Shown here piece after piece: positions 55,816-64,000 of a stretch of 64,000 nt of DNA; position 1 is the first letter of the stretch, and the number at the start of each line of letters is the position of its first letter. The notes beneath the pieces were generated by a model. The model ran no database searches, had not been told where the DNA came from, and saw only the letters and a program-made list of their open reading frames with translations. Source of the DNA: Methanothrix thermoacetophila PT (lineage in GTDB: Archaea > Halobacteriota > Methanosarcinia > Methanotrichales > Methanotrichaceae). A program made the translations under genes and the position numbers. The stretch lies in contig NC_008553.1 of assembly GCF_000014945.1 (NCBI RefSeq), forward strand, positions 186,001 through 250,000, given 5' to 3'.

Positions 55816-56289
55816 TTAGTTCTGCCATAAAGATGCAAGAGCTCCCAGGCTCAGCGCGAGGAGCATCTCCAGAGAGCCGAAACCTGGAGCAGCATTCACC
55901 TTTTTTGCCTCATCTGCATCTTCATAGCTGGCATTCCTGAGAACCCCTGTCGGGCTTGCAAGAATGCCCTCTATCACATCCAGGACAACCAGGTCTCGAT
56001 CTCCTCCGGCGTAGATGTTGATGACCTGGAGATCCATGCGTTTTACTCCATAGAAAACAAAATGATCCCCAATGCCCAGCACGGATGATGCGACCGGTGA
56101 GCCACTGGTGTAAAGCGATAGCCACACCCTGCCGGCCTGTGGGTCCACATCCTCCACCACAAGCGTCAGGTTCCCGGCGAACTGGAGAGATTCTCCGGTG
56201 GTCAGCATGACGGTCACACCGCCGGATCCCGTATGCATGCACGCGCACAAAATAATCGCAAGCTGTATTGCTCTCAAGGGCGACCTCAT
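55816..56289 (-). CDS. Exported S-layer-domain-like protein with PGF-type tail
   Basis: A signal sequence (MRSPLRAIQLAIILCACMHTG) precedes one S-layer-type beta domain with the pattern GESLQFAGNLTLVVEDVDP then GRVWLSLYTSGSPV, as in the repeated domains of methanogen S-layer proteins. The C-terminus PGFGSLEMLLALSLGALASL is a PGF-CTERM-like sorting signal, though the final basic residues are missing (ends WQN). It is a small companion of the envelope, not the main S-layer. Confidence 0.78.
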   Translation of the reverse strand: MRSPLRAIQLAIILCACMHTGSGGVTVMLTTGESLQFAGNLTLVVEDVDPQAGRVWLSLYTSGSPVASSVLGIGDHFVFYGVKRMDLQVINIYAGGDRDLVVLDVIEGILASPTGVLRNASYEDADEAKKVNAAPGFGSLEMLLALSLGALASLWQN

Positions 56290-56386
56290 ACCAGCTCTCC
56301 CCTGCCATGTGCAGATCTATGTGTGAATAGGTGTGCAGACACCAAATCAATCTCCTGCATAAGCGAATACATTCTGACAGCGGGTC

Positions 56387-57361
56387 TCAGGCCCATCTCA
56401 CCTCGACCTCATCTGTCCTGTAATTAGGCCTGACGCCTGAGCTCTCAATCGGCGTGCTCACGCCGCTCTTGAGCATCACCAGCCCTGTATATGCTATCAT
56501 CGATCCGTTATCGCCCATGAAACGCCTTTCAGGGAGATAAAATCTCGCGCCGCGCTCCTCACACATCAGCCTAAGCATCTCTCCGAGCCGCCGGTTCGCC
56601 CCGACTCCACCGACAAGCATTGCCTCCTTCTTCTCAGCATGTGCCATCGCGCGCTCTGTGACCTCGACGAGCATCGCGAATGCGGTCTCCTGGAGGCTGT
56701 AGCAGACGTCCTCCAGATCGTATCTCCTGGCGGCCTCTGCTGCAGCGGTCGCAAGCCCTGAGAAGGAGAAGTCCATTCCCTTGACGGTGTAGGGAAGCGG
56801 TATGTATTCCTTTGCATTCCTGGCGAGCTCCTCTATCCGCGGCCCTCCAGGGTGCGGAAGACCGACTGAGCGTGCGAACTTGTCAAGCATGTTCCCGACG
56901 CTGATGTCCAGGGTCTCGCCAAAGATCCTGTAGCGACCGCGCCTGAGGGCGAGAACCTGGGAGTTTCCGCCGCTCACGTAGAGCACCGCAGGATCCCTGG
57001 CTCCGGTCTTCCATTTCCCAATCTCGATATGAGCTATGCAGTGGTTCACGCCGACGAGAGGGACATTGAGCTTCAAAGCGAGAACCCTGGCCGCAGTCGC
57101 GACCGTCCTCAGGCACGGCCCGAGTCCGGGCCCCTGAGAGAACGCGACTCCGTCGATCTTTATTCCGAGATCTCTGGCGCCCTGGATCACCTCTCTCAGC
57201 AGCGGGCCGATGTGCTCTGAGTGGTGCTGCGCCGCCTCTCTTGGGTGAATACCTCCCCTTGCAGGCGTGTATGTTGCAGCCCTCTCTATGATCACATCAT
57301 CCTCATTCACGATCGCTGCACTGAGATTCCAGGCAGTGCCCTCAATACCAAGGACGTACAT
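56387..57361 (-). CDS. kae1: tRNA threonylcarbamoyladenosine protein Kae1
   Basis: Kae1 installs threonylcarbamoyl on A37 of ANN-decoding tRNAs within the KEOPS complex. Motifs: VLGIEGTAWNLSAA, HPREAAQHHSEH, SQGPGLGPCLR, the metal pair in NHCIAHIE, YVSGGNSQ and GGVGANRRL. I start at ATG 57361 (MYVLGIEG) because earlier starts add a nonconserved tail. It lacks the C-terminal Bud32 kinase fused in some methanogens, so bud32 should be elsewhere. Confidence 0.94.
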   Translation of the reverse strand: MYVLGIEGTAWNLSAAIVNEDDVIIERAATYTPARGGIHPREAAQHHSEHIGPLLREVIQGARDLGIKIDGVAFSQGPGLGPCLRTVATAARVLALKLNVPLVGVNHCIAHIEIGKWKTGARDPAVLYVSGGNSQVLALRRGRYRIFGETLDISVGNMLDKFARSVGLPHPGGPRIEELARNAKEYIPLPYTVKGMDFSFSGLATAAAEAARRYDLEDVCYSLQETAFAMLVEVTERAMAHAEKKEAMLVGGVGANRRLGEMLRLMCEERGARFYLPERRFMGDNGSMIAYTGLVMLKSGVSTPIESSGVRPNYRTDEVEVRWA

Positions 57362-57503
57362 GGCACACCACATTTCCTTTGAAAGAGATGATCTCACGCT
57401 CTGATGTTATCTTTATGACCACCGCGCCCTTCATGCGCAGGGCCTCCCATGCTATTCACATACTTTGACAAATGGTTTGTACTGCAAATCATGCTGTGAG
57501 AAC

Positions 57504-58910
57504 TCATAGGTAGTCGAGACCTATATCCTTTCGGTACCGCATCCCGTTGAACCTTATTCTCCTTATGTTGTCGTATGCCTTCGATCTCGCCTCTGCAAGC
57601 GACGATCCCTTTGCGACCAGTGTCAGGACCCTTCCTCCGGTTGTGTAGATCTTTCCGGAATCACCAAATGCTGTGCCGTTGTGATACACCAGAACATCTG
57701 GATCAACCTTATCGAGGCCCCTTATCGGGATATTGGTATAGTGTGCTCCGGGATAGCCTGGCCGCTCCTCAGATCCGCTGGAGACAGGCTTGACAACCCG
57801 ACCGCTGACAGCGCATACTCCAAGGTGATACTCAGGGTTCCACTCCAGCTCGATCTCGTTGAGCCTCTGGTCGAGAACAGCGCGCGACAGCCTGTACATA
57901 TCCGTTCTGAGCCTGGGTAAGATCACCTCTGCCTCAGGATCCCCCAGACGGACGTTGATCTCCAGGACGTATGGCTCCCGCTCGCCATCGCGCTCCATGA
58001 TCATCAGGCCGAAGTAGATGAAGCCCCTGTACCTTAGACCCATATCGTAGATCCTCCGCATCGTCGGCCTAGCTATCCTAGACATGATCGTCTCTCTGAG
58101 ATCATCATCCAGCCAGGGATGCGGTGAGAAGCCACCCATGCCCCCGGTGTTCGGGTTGTTCTCGAGGTTCGGATTGCCTGAGAGCCTGTTGAAGAGCCTT
58201 ATCGCTGTGATCTCATCGGGCGCGAAGGCCTGCTTGTAGTCCATCGCCGACTCGAGCGGAAGTATGTTTTTGCCATCCGCGATGGCAAAGAACATCAGCT
58301 CCCTCCCCTCAAGCCTCCTCTCGATCTCGATCCTGTTTCCAGCATCCCCGAAGATCCTGGGCTCGACCATGATCCTCTCGACCGTGGAGAGGGCCTCATC
58401 TCTTGAGGAACATACCACAGAGCCCTTGCCTGCTGCGAGCCCGTCCGCTTTTATTACAAGGTTCTCCCCGGGGTGGGTATCATAGAACTGATCGACGAAC
58501 TCCTTTGCCTCATCAGGATCATCGAAATTCCTGTAAGGCGGCACCGGCACCCCTATCTCGCTCAGCAGATCCTTCGTCCAGCATTTGGATCCCTCCAGCA
58601 GGGCAGCCCGCCTCTCCGGCCCGACGATATCAAGGCCGCGCTCCTCAAAAGCGTCTACTATTCCCGCCGAGAGATACCCCTCTGGGCCCACGAATGTGAG
58701 ATCGATTCTGTTCCTCTCCGCGAATGATAACATTTCATCGATGCTCTTGATCTGGGCGCCATCTGCCTGGGAGCATTTCTGCAGGAGACTGCTCCCCGCA
58801 TTTCCCGGAGCCACGAAGACCTTCTCAACAGAAGGGCTCCTTGAAAAGGCGTGGGCTATCGCATTGCCCCTTCCCCCTGCATCGACAACAAGAATCCTTG
58901 CGCCAGCCAT
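57504..58910 (-). CDS. purD: Phosphoribosylamine-glycine ligase
   Basis: PurD attaches glycine to phosphoribosylamine, directly after PurF in purine synthesis. The protein starts ARILVVDAGGRGNAIAHAF; ATP-grasp landmarks are VIKADGLAAGKGSVVC, MFFAIADGK, GGMGGFSPHPW and EINVRLGDPEAEVILPRL. At 468 residues it is slightly longer than bacterial PurD, as in other methanogens. It is divergent from glnA; the 129 bp between holds a TATA-like ATATTTATAAG near 58949. Confidence 0.95.
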   Translation of the reverse strand: MAGARILVVDAGGRGNAIAHAFSRSPSVEKVFVAPGNAGSSLLQKCSQADGAQIKSIDEMLSFAERNRIDLTFVGPEGYLSAGIVDAFEERGLDIVGPERRAALLEGSKCWTKDLLSEIGVPVPPYRNFDDPDEAKEFVDQFYDTHPGENLVIKADGLAAGKGSVVCSSRDEALSTVERIMVEPRIFGDAGNRIEIERRLEGRELMFFAIADGKNILPLESAMDYKQAFAPDEITAIRLFNRLSGNPNLENNPNTGGMGGFSPHPWLDDDLRETIMSRIARPTMRRIYDMGLRYRGFIYFGLMIMERDGEREPYVLEINVRLGDPEAEVILPRLRTDMYRLSRAVLDQRLNEIELEWNPEYHLGVCAVSGRVVKPVSSGSEERPGYPGAHYTNIPIRGLDKVDPDVLVYHNGTAFGDSGKIYTTGGRVLTLVAKGSSLAEARSKAYDNIRRIRFNGMRYRKDIGLDYL

Positions 58911-59039
58911 CTATACCCAACTCGATCGGGAAAGGCGTGCAGATAATATTTATAAGCCATCCCCCAATCATGCCACAGATCAGGCGACTCTGAGCGCCGC
59001 GAAATCATGTAAAACCTCACGCTCAGAAATTGTGCCACT

Positions 59040-60377
59040 ATGGTGGTGTTGTATTTGCAGACTCAGGAGAGGCTGTTGGAGATAATACGCGACAGAAATG
59101 TCGAGTTCATAAGGCTGCAGTTTACTGATATTCAGGGCATAGTTAAAAACGTCGCGATTCCTGTAACGCAGCTCGGGAAGGCGTTCAAGACCGGCATATC
59201 GTTCGATGGATCCTCGATCGAGGGCTTCGCGAGGATCCAGGAATCTGATATGGTACTGAAGCCGGATCTGGACACCTTCTGCATACTGCCCTGGAGATCG
59301 ATGGGCGGGACGAACGAGGCCAGGCTCATATGTGATGTTTACACCTCTAAAGGAGTTCCCTTCGAAGGTGATCCCAGGTATGTTCTGAAGAGAAATCTCG
59401 AGGTCGCCGCGAAGATGGGCTACACGATGAACGTCGGCCCGGAGCTAGAGTTCTTCCTTTTTGAGAGGGAGAACGGATCCGGCACAAAGCCACATGACTT
59501 CGGCGGCTATTTCGACCTCGGCCCCGTGGATCTGGCGGAGGATGTAAAGAGGGAGATCGTTCGGGTGCTCATAGAGATGGGGTTCACCGTGGAGGCTGCG
59601 CATCACGAGGTTGCAAGGGGCCAGCATGAGATAGACTTTGTTTATGATGAGGCTCTCCGCAACGCCGACAAGGTCGTCACATTCAAGTACGTCACAAAGA
59701 CGATCGCGCTGAAGAACAATCTGCGCGCGACGTTCATGCCCAAGCCGATATATGGCCAGGCCGGATCCGGGATGCACGTCAACATATCTCTCTTCAGAAA
59801 GGGGGAGAACACGTTCTTCGATCCAGAGAGGCCGTACAATCTCAGCGACGTGGGGCGGTACTTCGTGGGAGGACTGCTCGAGCATGCTCCGGCCATAACT
59901 GCAGTCGCAAATCCACTGATAAACTCGTACAAACGTCTTGTCTCCGGATTTGAAGCACCAGTATACATCAGCTGGTCCGGTCCGAACAGATCCTCCCTCA
60001 TAAGAGTTCCTGCGGCGCGGGGCCTCTCGACCCGCATAGAGTTCAGGTCTCCAGATCCGTCATGCAATCCGTATCTGGCGTTTGCGGCAATACTTGCAGC
60101 CGGTCTGGATGGAATACGGAAAGGCATAGACCCAGGAGAGCCGCTTGATCTCAACCTGTATGGGCTATCACAGGCTGAGCTGGACCAGCTCGGGGTCAGA
60201 ATGCTGCCGTCAAACCTGCATGAGGCGCTTGTCGCGCTCGAGGAGGATAAAGTAATAAGAGATGCACTGGGCGAGCATGTCGTCAACAACCTGCTCAGGC
60301 TCGGAAAACTCGAGTGGAGGAACTACAACACATATGTCCATCAGTGGGAGATCGATCGGTACATCAACATAATCTGA
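59040..60377 (+). CDS. glnA: Glutamine synthetase type I
   Basis: GlnA makes glutamine from glutamate, ammonia and ATP, and with the split glutamate synthase near 22-25 kb gives a complete GS-GOGAT route. Motifs: FDGSSIEGFARIQESDM, GPELEFFLFE, EVARGQHEIDF, AGSGMHVNISLF, NSYKRLVSGFEAPVYISW, and EFRSPDPSCNPYLAFA. The 445 residues and lack of an obvious adenylylation Tyr loop fit the GSI-alpha type. It follows a divergent promoter with purD; I saw no convincing NrpR operator. Confidence 0.96.
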   Translation: MVVLYLQTQERLLEIIRDRNVEFIRLQFTDIQGIVKNVAIPVTQLGKAFKTGISFDGSSIEGFARIQESDMVLKPDLDTFCILPWRSMGGTNEARLICDVYTSKGVPFEGDPRYVLKRNLEVAAKMGYTMNVGPELEFFLFERENGSGTKPHDFGGYFDLGPVDLAEDVKREIVRVLIEMGFTVEAAHHEVARGQHEIDFVYDEALRNADKVVTFKYVTKTIALKNNLRATFMPKPIYGQAGSGMHVNISLFRKGENTFFDPERPYNLSDVGRYFVGGLLEHAPAITAVANPLINSYKRLVSGFEAPVYISWSGPNRSSLIRVPAARGLSTRIEFRSPDPSCNPYLAFAAILAAGLDGIRKGIDPGEPLDLNLYGLSQAELDQLGVRMLPSNLHEALVALEEDKVIRDALGEHVVNNLLRLGKLEWRNYNTYVHQWEIDRYINII

Positions 60378-60418
60378 GCCCAGCCGCACCCTTTTCCGGG
60401 GCGGACAGCTCAGCCCTC

Positions 60419-60796
60419 TCAGAACGTATCCTCGATCCATCTTTTTATATCATCACGCACGCGCCTGAAAGCGTTAATCCCACCACCCGCTGGATCCGGG
60501 AAGGCTCTGTGCATGTGAACTCCTGGAATGTAGGGACACGAATCCGCGGCATCACAGAGTGTTACGATTGTATCGAAATGGATATCCCTCATGCTATCAA
60601 GCCCTTTCGATCGCTGCTCTGATATATCAATGCCGATCTCTGCCATCGCGCTCACAGCGTTCGGATCCACCTCTGTGGGCTCGATGCCTGCGCTGTACGC
60701 CTCATAATTATCTCCTTTGAGCGCCCTGAGAAGGGCCTCTGCCATCTGGGATCTGGCGGAGTTGTGGACGCAAACGAAAAGCACCCTCTTCTTCAT
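60419..60796 (-). CDS. ArsC-type arsenate reductase / low-molecular-weight protein tyrosine phosphatase
   Basis: About 125 residues from ATG 60796 (MKKRVLFVCVHNSARSQMAEALLRA). The CX5R loop is CVHNSARS near residue 9, and additional cysteines (TLCDAADSC) correspond to the resolving cysteines of thioredoxin-coupled ArsC. It probably reduces arsenate, but phosphatase activity cannot be excluded. It stands alone; no ars transporter is nearby. A longer frame to 60886 is rejected because homology starts at MKKRVLF. Confidence 0.9.
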   Translation of the reverse strand: MKKRVLFVCVHNSARSQMAEALLRALKGDNYEAYSAGIEPTEVDPNAVSAMAEIGIDISEQRSKGLDSMRDIHFDTIVTLCDAADSCPYIPGVHMHRAFPDPAGGGINAFRRVRDDIKRWIEDTF

Positions 60797-61126
60797 GAGA
60801 GATTGTGTGGAGAACACACTGTTAAACACCTTCCGGCATGAGGTAATGTACTCATGATCTCCAATAAAAGAACGATGCGATAACAAATCTCCTGTCAGCC
60901 GCTGTCTCCGCGTAATGTACTCGTATCAAAATCTCCAAGAAAGCGTTTAGGTCGCGTACCCAGATTACTGAATAGCGCTAACGGGTGAAGCAATGGGTGT
61001 TTGGCGTCAAATAAGTCCCTTGCATTCGATTCTAGTGATGATTTTCAGTAAAGCGAGTACGCGACCAGCGTTTATTGCCGATCGATAAGTTCTGCAGCTC
61101 CATGCCCCAGATCAGCTGCAACCAGT
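60797..61126. other. Gap with a Family II element
   Basis: The 330 bp between the ArsC and HhH radical SAM genes contain the Family II copy at 60950-61066 and a weak 11-bp repeat GTAATGTACTC at 60843 and 60912. No gene is seen. Confidence 0.5.
60950..61066 (+). repeat. Family II dispersed repeat, copy 3
   Basis: The ends are GGTCGCGTACCCAGATTACT and the complement of GGTCGCGTACTCGCTTTACT, the best-preserved inverted repeats of the family. The 117-bp length matches the copies at 7568 and 29210, but the interior differs. Confidence 0.6.
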
Positions 61127-62245
61127 TCATAAGAGCCTCTTCTGCACCCATCCGTTTATCTTCAGGTACGGTATCGCCTTCCTCTTGATGCCGAGCCTGA
61201 TGAGATCTGATGGACTCTCTATCCTCTCCCTCCTCCTGTATGAGATGATCCTGCGTGCGCTCTCCGGCCCTATGCCAGGCACTCGTATCAGGCTCTGAAA
61301 ATCGGCCTCATTCACATCGAGTGGCAGGTCGAGCGATTCTCCGGCCAGAATGACCTTTGGATCCTGATTGATGAGAAATCCATAATCGTCGAAGACATTT
61401 TTGATCTGCTCGGGGGAGAGTCTGTAGACCCTATAAAGCCAGTCGAGCTGGTATAGCCTGCTCTCACGCCATCTCAGCTGCGGTTGTTTTCCTTCAAAGA
61501 TCGTCCCTTTGATAGGGACAAATGCGCTGTAATAGACCCTGCTCACCCCAATCTCCCTGTACTCCTTTACAACCCTCTGGAATATTTCGAGGTCTGTCTC
61601 ACCTGCTGCGCCGACCACAAGCTGTGTCGTCTGGGAGCCTCTGGAGCGTCTCGCCAGGATGTCACGTATGTACATCTGCCTGTCCAGTATGTCCCTTTCG
61701 TAATCCTTCGTCGGGCTGAGCTCATGCATCACATCCATCGATGGTGCCTCGATGTTGATGCTCACCCTGTCAGCGAGCTCCACAGCCTCTTCTATCAGGT
61801 GCCTGGATGTCCCAGGGAGAATCTTGAGGTGGATGTATCCTGAGAACCCGTGCCTCTCCCTGAGAATCCGCACAGTCTCGAGCATCTCCTCCATCGTGGA
61901 ATCCTCATCCCTGCCCGCGCCGGAGCTCAGGAAGAGGCCGTCAATGAGCCCTTCTCTTCTCAGACTGCTCACTATATTGGAAAGCTCCTCTGGAGTGTAG
62001 GAGCATCCATTTGATGTCCCTGCATTGGGGCAGTAGCCACATTGATGATAGCACTCGTTGGTGAAGAGAGTCTTGAAGAGGCGCACATGGCAGCCATTGC
62101 GTCCTGAGGCACTGTAGATCAGCGAGTCATCATTCCGTCTGTGGCAGCACCTGTCGTATCTGGTGCTTCTGCTGAGCGCCTGAACCTTAATATCAACGTC
62201 CTCGAGATCGAAGCTCGCACCACGTGCCAGGATCGACCGTTCCAT
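61127..62245 (-). CDS. Radical SAM protein with C-terminal helix-hairpin-helix (putative DNA modification/repair type)
   Basis: The 372 residues contain the radical SAM motif CYHQCGYC near residue 65 and the block FLSSGAGRDEDSTMEEML. A C-terminal helix-hairpin-helix region (IRVPGIGPESARRIISYRRRERI) suggests nucleic-acid binding. This combination matches the family annotated as putative DNA modification/repair radical SAM protein; the reaction is unknown. Its start overlaps the upstream 66-residue gene by 53 nt. Confidence 0.86.
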   Translation of the reverse strand: MERSILARGASFDLEDVDIKVQALSRSTRYDRCCHRRNDDSLIYSASGRNGCHVRLFKTLFTNECYHQCGYCPNAGTSNGCSYTPEELSNIVSSLRREGLIDGLFLSSGAGRDEDSTMEEMLETVRILRERHGFSGYIHLKILPGTSRHLIEEAVELADRVSINIEAPSMDVMHELSPTKDYERDILDRQMYIRDILARRSRGSQTTQLVVGAAGETDLEIFQRVVKEYREIGVSRVYYSAFVPIKGTIFEGKQPQLRWRESRLYQLDWLYRVYRLSPEQIKNVFDDYGFLINQDPKVILAGESLDLPLDVNEADFQSLIRVPGIGPESARRIISYRRRERIESPSDLIRLGIKRKAIPYLKINGWVQKRLL

Positions 62246-62393
62246 CGTGCCGTTCTTCTACCCTCACAGTAAATACCATCTGCCCATGCGGGGCGAAAGT
62301 GATCTCGGGTGTATCCGAGTTTACCATAAAAGCACGACACTCAGCGTCAACCCCCTTGATCCATTTTGGAGAGAGCATCTCGAACGCTTTCAT
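62193..62393 (-). CDS. Small conserved-looking protein upstream of the radical SAM gene
   Basis: A 66-residue frame from ATG 62393: MKAFEMLSPKWIKGVDAECR then ITFAPHGQMVFTVRVEERHDG. A TATA-like AATAAAAA about 20 nt before the ATG supports leaderless transcription, and the residue composition is protein-like. It has no recognised domain and overlaps the radical SAM start by 53 nt, implying coupled translation. Less certain than its neighbours. Confidence 0.5.
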   Translation of the reverse strand: MKAFEMLSPKWIKGVDAECRAFMVNSDTPEITFAPHGQMVFTVRVEERHDGTVDPGTWCELRSRGR

Positions 62394-62473
62394 CTTTTGG
62401 CACGCCTTTTTATTGCATATGGAGTTTCTGTGCAGATTTGCAGCGCACTGACAGGGCCCAATAATTGGTGGGA

Positions 62474-63433
62474 TCAGAGTACCTGGATCCCGAATGATTC
62501 CATCAGGACATCATGGTTCAGCCTTCCGCTCACGATAGTTGTCCTAGATATCAGCTCGTTCATCACGACCCTCGCTGGAGCGAAGATATTGTGGTCGACC
62601 TTGAAGAAGTCGAAGCCTGCTGCTTTGAATGCACTGTAAAACGGCACGCCATAGTCCCTGGAAGCAGATGATGGCATCTTTCTCACATAATCTTTGAGCT
62701 CCTCTAGGTTCTCATACTCAATTGTGTAATACGTATCGCCGCCGTAGATTATGGCATCGTTGGACGCGCCCATGCACATCGTGGCGTCGCCGGCCACCGG
62801 CGCGATCGGAGCCACGCCCCAGCCGCTTTTTATCTTTGTTATATCGAAACCCATGGTGAAGAGCTTGTGCATACCTGTCTCGACAATCCTGGCAGATACC
62901 TGGACCATGCCCGCCACAGAGTCGGTCGGAGCCACAGCGATTCTCAGGTCAGATGGCTCTATTCCGCACATCTCAGCTATTCGAGCAGCCACAGCCGCAT
63001 CTGGAATCCTGCTCGCCTCCAGAACAATTGCCCCGACATCCGAGTATTCATCAAACCCGATCCTCTCGTAAAGATCCTTCGTCTTCCGGGCAAGAGCCCT
63101 CGCAGGTCCGCTGCCCATCGCGAAGTACTTGTCGACCTTGATCTGCCACATCGCGCACTGCGACCCCATGCAAGATATCGCGGGATGGTCTGTGGTGACC
63201 TGTATTCCCGGGACTGATATGCCTTTGAGACCGTACGGCACGATCTGGATGTCGGCCAGGTCTGCCATGCATATCCTGCTGATGAATATGCCTGCCCAGA
63301 GGCCGCCGGGCGCCTTAACGCCAGCATCTATAACAACCGCGCCGTTCTCCAGCTCTATCACATCGACTCTGAGATCATCGGCCAGATCGAGCATCTCCTC
63401 GAAGACCTCAAAGCCCATCTCGTTTATGCTCAT
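62474..63433 (-). CDS. mch: Methenyltetrahydromethanopterin cyclohydrolase
   Basis: Mch interconverts formyl- and methenyl-tetrahydromethanopterin, a C1 step of methanogenesis. The 319 residues show SINEMGFEVFEEML, GGLWAGIFISRICMADL, VTTDHPAISCMGSQ, AMGSGPARALA and the C-terminal HNIFAPARVVMNE, all standard. I use ATG 63433 with an AGGTGATC motif about 10 nt upstream. It complements mer at 17.6 kb, though the two are unlinked. Confidence 0.96.
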   Translation of the reverse strand: MSINEMGFEVFEEMLDLADDLRVDVIELENGAVVIDAGVKAPGGLWAGIFISRICMADLADIQIVPYGLKGISVPGIQVTTDHPAISCMGSQCAMWQIKVDKYFAMGSGPARALARKTKDLYERIGFDEYSDVGAIVLEASRIPDAAVAARIAEMCGIEPSDLRIAVAPTDSVAGMVQVSARIVETGMHKLFTMGFDITKIKSGWGVAPIAPVAGDATMCMGASNDAIIYGGDTYYTIEYENLEELKDYVRKMPSSASRDYGVPFYSAFKAAGFDFFKVDHNIFAPARVVMNELISRTTIVSGRLNHDVLMESFGIQVL

Positions 63434-63566
63434 CAAACATGATCACCTTTCCCGAGCGAGGAGTGCGAGATTGGATATAAACAAATCGTCCAGATCTGCA
63501 TGGGAGGACCACGAAGATTCCCCGTCTTCAGGCCTGCGACGAGTCGTGCTTCTCATTTCCATGAAT

Positions 63567-64000
63567 TCATTCTGTGTTATTTGAGCTGACCACTCTCCCC
63601 TGGAGGATTCGATCCGCGAGCCTGGAGAGCGGAAGGCTCTGCAGGTAAACCCTCCCAGGCCCTTTGAGCCTCGCCAGGAAAATTCCCTCACCGCCGAAGA
63701 GCGCGTTTCTTATTCCGCCTACAAAACGTATATCGTAATCCACGTCTCTCGAGAAGGCGACGAGGCATCCTGTATCAACATTTATCACCTCTTCCTCCTG
63801 GAGATCTCTAGTGATCAGAGCACCTCCGGCATGGATGAACACCATACCCCTGCCCCTCAGTCTTTGAAGGACAAAACCCTCGCCACCGAAGAAGCCCGCA
63901 CCAAGACGCTTTGTGAATGCCAACTCAATCTCCACACCGCTCTCCCCGCAGAGGAAGGCTCCCCTCTGGCATAGAAGCTGTCCTCCAAACTCATCAAGAT
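63567..64000 (-). CDS. AIM24/TIGR00266-family protein, truncated by the window edge
   Basis: The frame is open to the end of the window, reading GGQLLCQRGAFLCGESGVEI then FTKRLGAGFFGGEGFVLQRL and later NALFGGEGIFLARLKGPG. The two GGEG-containing hairpins are typical of this beta-rich family, for which no clear function is known in archaea. The true start lies outside the window; a GTG at 63935 is internal, because homology continues upstream. Confidence 0.85.
   Translation of the reverse strand, partial: LDEFGGQLLCQRGAFLCGESGVEIELAFTKRLGAGFFGGEGFVLQRLRGRGMVFIHAGGALITRDLQEEEVINVDTGCLVAFSRDVDYDIRFVGGIRNALFGGEGIFLARLKGPGRVYLQSLPLSRLADRILQGRVVSSNNTE

Noticed and set aside
58911-59039. An NrpR-type nitrogen operator between purD and glnA.
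   Set aside because: I could not find the expected GGAA/TTCC dyad with the right spacing; only TATA-like sequence is visible.
60843-60935. GTAATGTACTC repeated 69 bp apart as a further member of the 73-75 bp pair series.
   Set aside because: Only 11 bases match exactly, the alignment needs a gap and the period is off, so chance or local duplication is likely.

Overview
The window is archaeal and methanogen-like. It carries F420/methanopterin genes (mer, mch, cofG, an AfpA-type flavoprotein), sn-glycerol-1-phosphate dehydrogenase for archaeal lipids, both subunits of the AcnX-type phosphomevalonate dehydratase of the archaeal mevalonate route, and archaeal informational proteins (Lsm, L37e, Hef, NreA, Kae1, PINA-type ATPase). 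TATA-like boxes about 25-28 nt before start codons suggest several leaderless transcripts. A Mn-dependent pyrophosphatase, many exported proteins and the overall gene set fit a Methanothrix (Methanosaeta)-type acetoclastic methanogen. That placement is inference from gene content, not a database match.

Layout. 1-3.1 kb: a truncated unknown gene and a trpB-trpA-SGNH hydrolase operon on the minus strand, with a paired-repeat operator candidate. 3.2-10.8 kb: SemiSWEET, a small exported protein, a complete IS5-like insertion sequence with an 8-bp target duplication placed just before a double-VWA surface protein, then a very large exported pentapeptide-repeat protein. 10.8-21.4 kb: NreA, a small zinc-ribbon protein, two tandem B12-binding-type radical SAM proteins, then a plus-strand block (DUF2284, SAM hydrolase, mer, nadM, phosphomevalonate dehydratase). 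21.5-29 kb: a three-gene split glutamate synthase, a 1.3-kb non-coding repeat-rich stretch, DUF5611, a lipoprotein-like gene and argS. 29.4-34.2 kb: DUF4139, an orphan NitT/TauT ATPase, egsA, UPF0179 and cofG. 34.6-43.5 kb: an F420-type oxidoreductase, the PINA ATPase, guaAB, an apparently truncated mscS and hef. 43.5-51.4 kb: a TnpB relic, purF, rpl37e, lsm, a PUA protein, two more zinc-ribbon paralogs, the Mn-pyrophosphatase, a decayed class II photolyase and a tubulin/FtsZ-family gene. 51.5-64 kb: a CARDB-type surface protein, divergent nadC/nadX, the DUF1890-DUF1894 pair, AfpA, an S-layer-like PGF-CTERM protein, kae1, purD, glnA, an ArsC-type phosphatase, an HhH radical SAM protein, mch and an AIM24-family gene that runs off the window.

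The non-coding DNA holds the most unusual signal. Two families of short dispersed elements with inverted ends (about 90-96 bp and about 115 bp) fill most large intergenic gaps. At three places, and in decayed form at a fourth, a 37-38 bp sequence is directly duplicated around a unique 36-37 bp insert, giving a period of 73-75 bp. The duplicated sequence differs at each site but the geometry is constant. At three of the sites, unduplicated relatives of the target are present elsewhere in the window. This is the footprint expected of a CRISPR-adaptation-like integrase acting outside a CRISPR array; no cas genes are present here. It is my leading candidate for an undescribed phenomenon.
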